Virus record (IMG/VR): IMGVR_UViG_3300020438_000117
Location: 1 to 36,427 of that record
Length of the DNA: 36,427 bases
Reading direction: 5' to 3' (one strand)
Source of the DNA: a virus
The stretch's first letter is position 1. Every line of letters starts with the position of its first letter. Below are positions 32,792-36,427 of the stretch, piece after piece. A model generated the notes under the pieces. That model saw only the letters and a program-made list of their open reading frames with translations. It ran no database searches and had not been told where the DNA came from. Made by a program: the position numbers and the translations under genes.

Positions 32792-33042
32792 TATGTAATC
32801 TTTAAATTTTTGGCACCAGGTGCTGTTGATGCTTTTGCTAAAACTTCATTCCAACCTGGTTTGGATTTAATTAATTTATTACGCCAATCTCCAACTTCTG
32901 TAGCCATTGGACATGTTGAGGGATCACTCCAATCTCTAGTCCAATCGGGATTGTCATCACTCCACTTATTCCATTCATGAACACTCATAACAATTTCTTT
33001 CTGTTCACCAGTTTCCTTATTTACAATAGGATATGTTGCCAT
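32791..33042 (-). CDS. Conserved small cyanophage protein upstream of phoH (83 aa)
   Basis: An 83-residue protein: MATYPIVNKETGEQKEIVMS at the N-terminus, then WNKWSDDNPDWTRDWSDPS, and a basic tail (GAKNLKIT). The N-terminal strand pattern with TGEQKE resembles FmdB-like regulatory peptides, but the CxxC pairs of that family are absent (one Cys only). I recall it as a conserved hypothetical in cyanomyoviruses. A CTAAATA motif that overlaps the thyX stop lies 22 bases before its ATG, so it may head a late transcript with phoH. Function unknown. Confidence 0.65.
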   Translation of the reverse strand: MATYPIVNKETGEQKEIVMSVHEWNKWSDDNPDWTRDWSDPSTCPMATEVGDWRNKLIKSKPGWNEVLAKASTAPGAKNLKIT

Positions 33043-33063
33043 AATTATAAAAGTAATGTAATT

Positions 33064-33070
33064 TATTTAG
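33064..33070 (-). promoter_or_regulatory. Late-promoter-like CTAAATA overlapping the thyX stop
   Basis: CTAAATA on the minus strand includes the TAA of thyX and lies 22 bases before the next ATG (33042). It may allow late expression of phoH and the genes after it. Confidence 0.45.
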
Positions 33071-33699
33071 ACCCACTCAAGGGCTTCTGAGACTGCAGGG
33101 AACTGTTCGGTAAATACCTTTCTACATGCATCTGCAATGACCATATGTTCCTTCTGAGTGCCGTGTGCAGATCTTAGATTTATATAATGTATCCAAGAAC
33201 GACAAGAACCAGTCATATAGATTCTGGTAGGAGTACAGAGTGGTAATACCATTCTAGCACACTCTTTAGCAACACCTTGCTTTAACATAGACTCATACAA
33301 TGCTTTAGAAGAACTAAACAATGTAATCATCTGACGTTCAAATTTATCAGCTATCTCAGGATCTAAATCATCAGTAGAGTTTTGACGATTCTTTGCATCC
33401 TGTCTACGAAGTTCTGGTAATTCTATATCACCTAGAGATGTAGTCTGTGCATACCTTTGGGAAAACTCCTGAAATGTAAAACTCCTATGTCTTAAGATTT
33501 GTGCCGCAATAGCACGTGTAGTCTCTATTTCCAAAGTCATTGAAGATTGCTCAAAAACACTCCAATGATTATGCTTGATGCAATACTTCAATAGTCCTGC
33601 ATATTTTTCATTATCTTGATTTGACGGATTAGACACTCTGGCAATATATGCCATCATCTGCTCTGCGTCAGGAGTTATGCTTATAAGTTTTACAGTCAT
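33067..33699 (-). CDS. thyX: Flavin-dependent thymidylate synthase ThyX
   Basis: A 210-residue protein with the ThyX signature RHRx7SxR (Arg70-His71-Arg72, Ser80, Arg82: RHRSFTFQEFSQR) and the C-terminal TGSCRSWIHYINLRSAHGTQ. ThyX makes dTMP from dUMP using FAD, NAD(P)H and methylene-THF, supplying thymidine for phage DNA. The length is typical (200-250). Its ATG overlaps the stop of the 51-residue gene (ATGA). It is grouped with replication genes, fitting a nucleotide-supply role. Confidence 0.95.
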   Translation of the reverse strand: MTVKLISITPDAEQMMAYIARVSNPSNQDNEKYAGLLKYCIKHNHWSVFEQSSMTLEIETTRAIAAQILRHRSFTFQEFSQRYAQTTSLGDIELPELRRQDAKNRQNSTDDLDPEIADKFERQMITLFSSSKALYESMLKQGVAKECARMVLPLCTPTRIYMTGSCRSWIHYINLRSAHGTQKEHMVIADACRKVFTEQFPAVSEALEWV

Positions 33700-33851
33700 T
33701 TACCAAATCCTTCAGGTTTATTGCGTGTTTTTAGAAAATCTTCTTCCAATGCTTTAAGTTGCTTTTTCATAAAAATTAATTCTTCTTCATTATACAAATA
33801 ATCTTGTTTAATTGCTTTTTTAAGATTTTTCATTAATTGCTTAGATCTCAT
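33696..33851 (-). CDS. Small basic helical protein (51 aa) between thyX and a 59-residue gene
   Basis: A 51-codon gene that overlaps its neighbours by four bases on both sides: its ATG shares ATGA with the upstream stop and its TGA shares ATGA with the thyX start. The product reads MRSKQLMKNLKKAIKQDYLY, then NEEELIFMKKQLKALEED, and ends KPEGFGK, a Lys-rich coiled coil. I recall similar short genes next to thyX in cyanomyoviruses. The double overlap is strong evidence that it is translated. No function can be assigned. Confidence 0.75.
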   Translation of the reverse strand: MRSKQLMKNLKKAIKQDYLYNEEELIFMKKQLKALEEDFLKTRNKPEGFGK

Positions 33852-34027
33852 CCGTCATCATCCTCGAAGATTTCATCATAATCAGTGTATCCTGGTAATC
33901 TGGAAGTATCTACTGATGTATCTGTAGAATAAGCATCTACATCAGAATACACCTCTGCTTTAAGAGCATCTACCAATAGTTCCAAATTACGAACGATAAG
34001 TTTTAGTTTTTCTCTTTCTGGTTCCAT
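33848..34027 (-). CDS. Small acidic protein (59 aa), first gene of the thyX-phoH-gp32 operon
   Basis: The frame is open upstream to 34078, but that ATG lies inside the preceding terminator hairpin, so the ATG at 34027 is chosen (MEPEREKLKLIVRNLELLVD...). The product has an N-terminal helix, then an acidic tail ending YDEIFEDDDG. No Shine-Dalgarno is seen. The region just upstream contains TATAAATA and a possible sigma70 pair, so the gene probably heads the operon. Its stop overlaps the next start. Function unknown. Confidence 0.65.
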   Translation of the reverse strand: MEPEREKLKLIVRNLELLVDALKAEVYSDVDAYSTDTSVDTSRLPGYTDYDEIFEDDDG

Positions 34028-34031
34028 AATT

Positions 34032-34060
34032 TTTATATGGTATTTATATATTTTACACAA
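34032..34060 (-). promoter_or_regulatory. Promoter region of the thyX-phoH operon (ambiguous type)
   Basis: The minus strand holds TATAAATA (34048-34041), the T4 late consensus. It also holds TTGTGT (34060-34055) and TATAAA (34037-34032) at 17-base spacing, a weak sigma70 pair. The latter would start transcripts almost at the ATG (34027), so the late motif, or TATAAATA used as a -10, is the better fit. It follows a terminator directly. Confidence 0.5.
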
Positions 34061-34092
34061 AAAAAGAGGGCCTGTCAAGAGACCCTCTTTAT
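34059..34092 (-). terminator. Intrinsic terminator after the YRG gene
   Basis: On the minus strand AAAGAGGGTC (34090-34081) pairs with GGCCCTCTTT (34072-34063), ten pairs with one T-G, around an 8-base loop, followed by a run of seven T. It closes the riboswitch-controlled unit. Confidence 0.85.
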
Positions 34093-34108
34093 TTAAGTTT
34101 TTTTTAAC

Positions 34109-34252
34109 TTAACTGCAAGGAATTGCCTTGCTTGTAACCTTGAGTCCACGATACATTAAATCGTGTCTGTTACGCTTTGCTGCTTCTTCAAGCACTGCTG
34201 CGTTGTACTCTTCAGTGTCATACTCGACACCACGGTAAGTGACTTTTGCCAT
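34109..34252 (-). CDS. YRG-motif protein resembling DUF4278 (47 aa)
   Basis: A 47-codon gene with ATG at 34252 and a well-placed GGAG. The product begins MAKVTYRGVEYDTEEYNAAV and contains a second motif MYRGLKV near residue 33. Paired YRG motifs with a following Tyr are the hallmark of the small cyanobacterial family I know as DUF4278, whose function is unknown. Presence in a phage supports a cyanobacterial host. It is the second gene of a short unit, 39 bases after the 52-residue gene, and is followed by a terminator. Base composition looks less AT-rich than in the structural genes. Confidence 0.75.
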   Translation of the reverse strand: MAKVTYRGVEYDTEEYNAAVLEEAAKRNRHDLMYRGLKVTSKAIPCS

Positions 34253-34291
34253 TGGGTTTCTCCAAAGTAGTAGGGATTTTACTCCGTTCCT

Positions 34292-34450
34292 TTAGTCAAC
34301 TTTTACGTCCTCAAAGCATCCTTTCTCAGTACTCTGTTCCACGATCTGAACTAATTCAGATTTTGGAGTGTTAGTATGCTGCTGATATATTGCGTTAACA
34401 AGACCAGTAGCATACTCACAACTTAAAAGACTAGCAAGAATTAATTCCAT
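34292..34450 (-). CDS. Peptide downstream of the glutamine-type riboswitch (52 aa)
   Basis: A 52-codon gene with ATG at 34450 directly after the second copy of a leader repeat. The product begins MELILASLLSCEYATGLVNA, with a hydrophobic start and a Cys at 11, then a polar region and a C-terminus EKGCFEDVKVD. The N-terminus could be read as a weak signal or lipoprotein-like segment, but there is no Lys/Arg n-region. Peptides of 17-100 residues following this leader class gave the RNA its name (Downstream-peptide motif). No function is known. No strong Shine-Dalgarno is visible, which suggests that initiation depends on the leader structure. Confidence 0.75.
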   Translation of the reverse strand: MELILASLLSCEYATGLVNAIYQQHTNTPKSELVQIVEQSTEKGCFEDVKVD

Positions 34451-34517
34451 GAGGATGAACGATTCCGTTCCGAGTCGGCTTACTTGCGTCCTCCAGTCGA
34501 AGGGAGGATGAACGATT
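34451..34517 (-). ncRNA. Candidate glutamine riboswitch (Downstream-peptide / glnA type)
   Basis: The minus-strand leader starts near the predicted transcription start with CGTTC (34514-34510), which pairs with GAACG (34470-34466) as P1. Inside, TCCTCC (34508-34503) pairs with GGAGGA (34494-34489) over an 8-base loop. Next comes GACGCAAGTAAG, the conserved junction sequence of these aptamers as I remember it (GACGSAAGUAGG). The CGTTCATCC opening is likewise typical. Glutamine binding is established for the family; for this copy it is inferred. A duplicate of the 5' strand (34464-34451) lies against the ATG and can compete for GAACG. Confidence 0.75.
34451..34517 (-). repeat. 14-bp direct repeat flanking the riboswitch core
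   Basis: AATCGTTCATCCTC occurs on the minus strand at 34517-34504 and again at 34464-34451. The first copy forms the 5' strands of the aptamer stems; the second abuts the start codon. Confidence 0.9.
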
Positions 34518-34523
34518 GTGTTA

Positions 34524-34552
34524 ATAATAACACAGTTATATTATATAGTCAA
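34524..34552 (-). promoter_or_regulatory. Sigma70-type promoter of the riboswitch unit
   Basis: On the minus strand TTGACT (34552-34547) and TATTAT (34529-34524) are 17 bases apart. The expected transcription start, about 34517, coincides with the first base of the riboswitch repeat. Confidence 0.8.
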
Positions 34553-34578
34553 GTATGTATGTAAAAAACCCTACAGAC

Positions 34579-34610
34579 CAAAAAAATACCCCGATTTTTT
34601 GTCGGGATAT
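34579..34610 (-). terminator. Intrinsic terminator upstream of the riboswitch unit
   Basis: On the minus strand ATATCCCGA (34610-34602) pairs with TCGGGGTAT (34594-34586), nine pairs with one T-G, over loop CAAAAAA, followed by a T-run. It ends transcription of the 113-residue gene to the right. Confidence 0.85.
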
Positions 34611-34638
34611 ATTGGAATTAAAAGTTGATTTTGGTGGC

Positions 34639-34980
34639 CTAACCCTTTCTCTTCTTCTTGGTTGGTGTGGGTGACTGATAACCCCACAGATATGGCCTAA
34701 TCGTACCATTACCATAACCAATAGATTTTAAATTACCTTTAAATTTATCCCAATACATATCAAACAAAGTAATTTTGCTACCCCGTGAAAGGTCATAATG
34801 AACTTGATCATCACACACATACTTTATGATATAACAATCAGTAGGTGCTTTTTTAGTAGAAACATCTTGTAAAGAACCATTCTCTACTAGAATTTCAGTT
34901 CCATATTTGGTTCTTAAGTTATCAAGTTCTTCTGTTGTCCAAAAAGACTTTTTCTTTTCTGGTTTGGTTGCAGTTGTCAT
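34639..34980 (-). CDS. Conserved phage protein of unknown function (113 aa)
   Basis: A 113-residue protein with Lys-rich ends (KPEKKKSFWTTEELDNLRTK at the start, TPTKKKRKG at the end). The central part is a small alpha-beta domain (DCYIIKYVCDDQVHYDLSRG, ITLFDMYWDKF, LKSIGYGNGTIRPYLWGY). I do not recognise a family. The basic ends suggest nucleic-acid contact, which is only a guess. The ATG overlaps the stop of the preceding gene (ATGA) and a strong terminator follows 29 bases after its stop. Confidence 0.65.
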   Translation of the reverse strand: MTTATKPEKKKSFWTTEELDNLRTKYGTEILVENGSLQDVSTKKAPTDCYIIKYVCDDQVHYDLSRGSKITLFDMYWDKFKGNLKSIGYGNGTIRPYLWGYQSPTPTKKKRKG

Positions 34981-35579
34981 TTACCATCTCTCCATATAAC
35001 ATCAGGGTATGCCTCTGTAACATTTTCTCTTGTTATTTTATACTTATCATACAAATTTCCATCCTTTACAAGACAAATAATTTCTGCTTCTAATGGATGC
35101 AATCCCTGTAAAATATTAATAAACATAGACTCTCTACGAATATTATTCAATCCATCATTACCACCTTTTACAAACTGATAAAAATGTTTTGATTCACGAC
35201 GAATAGTGGTGTGTCCTTGTTGATCACTAACTCCTAAAGAAAAGTTTCCTTTAGAATGCATTGAACGAACTTCTTCATTCAATCTTGTAGTAAGAGTTCC
35301 ACTATAAGATACTTGATCCTCTGGATCAGCATAAGGAACTTCACCAACAGGAACAGCTGATTTTATAGAGTCATCAAAATTCCATATAAGAAGTCTTCTT
35401 ATATGTTGTTCATCATACTTCCTAAGAACTTCTATTTTCTTAGTTTTAGATCTTTGCCTAGAAGCCAAATCAAAAACCTCAAATACAAAAGGTTGATTAG
35501 GTAAATCTATATTTGTTTTAGGTTTAACAGTAAGAGTTTTTCTCTTAGTTGTTGTCGTCTTCGTCGTCTTCGTCGTCAT
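34977..35579 (-). CDS. Conserved phage protein of unknown function (200 aa)
   Basis: I choose the ATG at 35579, which begins a Thr/Lys-rich tail (MTTKTTKTTTTKRKTLTVK); an in-frame ATG at 35600 would add seven residues. The body has FVFEVFDLASRQRSKTKKIEVLRKYDEQH, GLHPLEAEIICLVKDG and KITRENVTEAYPDV, compatible with a small structured protein. I recall this type as a conserved hypothetical in cyanomyoviruses. The first 35 bases overlap the acidic end of the upstream membrane-peptide gene in another frame. It is translationally coupled on both sides. Function unknown. Confidence 0.65.
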   Translation of the reverse strand: MTTKTTKTTTTKRKTLTVKPKTNIDLPNQPFVFEVFDLASRQRSKTKKIEVLRKYDEQHIRRLLIWNFDDSIKSAVPVGEVPYADPEDQVSYSGTLTTRLNEEVRSMHSKGNFSLGVSDQQGHTTIRRESKHFYQFVKGGNDGLNNIRRESMFINILQGLHPLEAEIICLVKDGNLYDKYKITRENVTEAYPDVIWRDGK

Positions 35580-35772
35580 AATTTTCAAATCTGAATGCAA
35601 TTACCTCATCGGGAACTAAATTTCCCATTTCATCAAACATCTCAGGGTGAGGTCTTGGTATTTCCTGATAGTTCATCATGTAGTCTCGTGCAATCCAGCC
35701 ACCTAGTGCTCCTGCACAAAATAATAAAAAGGATATGGGTAACACTAAGACTAGTATTGTTTCTATGGTCAT
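35545..35772 (-). CDS. Small single-pass membrane protein with acidic tail (75 aa)
   Basis: Residues 6-27 (ILVLVLPISFLLFCAGALGG) form one transmembrane helix, followed by WIARDY, then a cytoplasmic-type polar region ending in a run of Asp/Glu (DDEDDEDDNN). A near-perfect Shine-Dalgarno (AAGGAGGTAA) precedes the ATG at 35772. Its end overlaps the start of the 200-residue gene. The role is unknown; small membrane peptides in phages may act in lysis or envelope modification, but no holin signature (two or more helices) is present. Confidence 0.7.
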   Translation of the reverse strand: MTIETILVLVLPISFLLFCAGALGGWIARDYMMNYQEIPRPHPEMFDEMGNLVPDEVIAFRFENYDDEDDEDDNN

Positions 35773-35962
35773 TTGTTACCTCCTTAAGAATTATTTTTTT
35801 CTCTTCATTGATAAAGAGAATTCAAAATAGATGTCTATTTCTGTATTAAAAAAACAAACTATCTTATTTAATAAAATATGAAATGATTTTTTTTGTTTTG
35901 TCTTACCTCCGTTAAGAATAAGTTCAACACCACGATTTTTGTAAGTATTGATCTTATTTATC

Positions 35963-36205
35963 TTATGATTCAATAATTTGTTGTTCTTTGAGGTATTTGA
36001 TTGTGTCAATGCAACCTCCTAGTTTTTTACCATCTACAACTACTTGAGGAAAAGTAGTTCCTTTCCCAAACTCACCATGAAAAGCATCTTTATCAAAGTG
36101 CTGATCTAAATTATACACCACAAACTTACTTTCTGTCAACTGCAATACCTCTTTTACTTTGTCACAATATGGACACCCATCTTTAGTATAGACTGCAAAA
36201 TTCAT
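35963..36205 (-). CDS. Glutaredoxin
   Basis: An 80-residue glutaredoxin with active site CPYC (11-14), the cis-Pro motif TTFPQV (Pro53) and the glutathione-binding GGC (63-65). This size and motif set is typical. Phage glutaredoxins/NrdC supply electrons to ribonucleotide reductase; no reductase gene is in the window, so that link is by family knowledge. The gene lies 15 bases after the carbamoyltransferase stop and has an AAAGG upstream. A TATAAATA motif (36239-36232) sits in the end of the upstream gene, 26 bases before the ATG, and could be a promoter or chance. Confidence 0.93.
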   Translation of the reverse strand: MNFAVYTKDGCPYCDKVKEVLQLTESKFVVYNLDQHFDKDAFHGEFGKGTTFPQVVVDGKKLGGCIDTIKYLKEQQIIES

Positions 36206-36220
36206 GTCTTTTTTAAACCT

Positions 36221-36427
36221 TTAGGAATTTTTATTTATAATGTAACTACCGATACATAAGTAATCTAAGTCAATATTATTGAAGGTATCGATTGCTTGTT
36301 GTGGTGTCTCAACAATTGGTTGGCCATTATCATTAAAAGATGTATTGAGAAGAATAGGACATTTAGTTTCGTCTCTATATTTTTGTAGAAGTGTGGTGAC
36401 TTCTGGATGTAAATCCTTATTCACCGT
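36221..36427 (-). CDS. Carbamoyltransferase (NodU/CmcH-type), 3' fragment at the window edge
   Basis: An open frame continues past the right edge; only the C-terminal 68 residues are seen. CPILLNTSFNDNGQPIVETP followed by QAIDTFNNIDLDYLCIGSYI is the C-terminal signature of the NodU/CmcH carbamoyltransferase family, which transfers a carbamoyl group from carbamoyl phosphate. The gene is common in cyanomyoviruses; the substrate is unknown. The protein is incomplete because of the window boundary, not by decay. Confidence 0.85.
   Translation of the reverse strand, partial: TVNKDLHPEVTTLLQKYRDETKCPILLNTSFNDNGQPIVETPQQAIDTFNNIDLDYLCIGSYIINKNS

Noticed and set aside
34262-34301. A second TTGACT (minus strand, within the end of the 52-residue gene) as a promoter for the YRG gene
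   Set aside because: No -10 box is found at 15-19 bases; the TTGACT is accounted for by coding sequence (VKVD then stop).
35796-35825. Hairpin TTCTCTT/AAGAGAA upstream of the membrane-peptide gene as a terminator
   Set aside because: It is weak and AT-rich, and no T-run follows on either strand in the right place.
35791-36009. A 72-codon open frame overlapping the glutaredoxin end
   Set aside because: It starts inside the glutaredoxin gene without a ribosome site, is very Lys/Asn/Phe-rich as expected for random AT-rich DNA, and matches nothing I recognise; the internal GGAGG has no start codon after it.
1-36427. tRNA genes, integrase, transposase or attachment sites
   Set aside because: None was recognised by eye on either strand; a tRNA scan could not be run, so absence is not proven.

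Overview
This window is part of the genome of a T4-like myovirus, most likely a marine cyanophage. The T4-type set is recognisable from the proteins: baseplate gp4, gp48, gp53 and gp26/gp51, a gp5-like OB protein, and replication and late-transcription proteins gp32, gp59 and a gp33-like protein. Around them sit genes typical of marine T4-like phages: phoH, thyX, a 2OG-Fe(II) oxygenase, a glutaredoxin and a carbamoyltransferase. Several items point to a cyanobacterial host rather than another marine bacterium: a 47-residue protein with two YRG motifs resembling the cyanobacterial DUF4278 family, a gp32-adjacent protein resembling a cyanobacterial FFDSEIV family, and a leader RNA resembling the cyanobacterial/cyanophage glutamine riboswitch called Downstream-peptide. 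The DNA is AT-rich throughout. Family assignments rest on remembered motifs; no searches were run.

Layout. Positions 1-24282 (minus strand) form a long virion block read right to left: two paralogous tape-measure-like proteins, a gp27-like hub protein, a gp5-like OB protein without lysozyme, a cysteine-rich protein, a needle-like protein, then very large repetitive fibre/adhesin proteins, a subtilisin-like protease, and a further fibre gene running off the left edge. Just upstream, gp26 (24454-25176) ends in a textbook -1 frameshift site that extends it into gp51. A tail-tube-fold protein lies at 25217-25855. The only plus-strand genes (gp4, an unknown, gp48, gp53; 25892-28582) diverge from it across a palindromic pair of late-promoter motifs and end at a strong bidirectional hairpin.

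From 28615 to 34027 (minus) runs a tightly overlapping replication and nucleotide-metabolism operon: two small unknowns, thyX, an 83-residue protein, phoH, a PD-(D/E)XK exonuclease, gp33-like, 2OG oxygenase, gp59, the FFDSEIV protein and gp32, with an additional sigma70-type promoter in front of gp32. Next is a self-contained unit (about 34059-34552): sigma70 promoter, candidate glutamine riboswitch with a duplicated competitor strand, a 52-residue peptide gene, the YRG-protein gene, and a terminator. The right end carries four small genes (glutaredoxin, a membrane peptide, two unknowns) and the 3' end of a carbamoyltransferase.

The most notable points are the gp26/gp51 frameshift with its stimulatory hairpin, the riboswitch-peptide unit isolated between two terminators, the duplicated tape-measure-like genes directly after the frameshift chaperones, and the divergent late-promoter palindrome.
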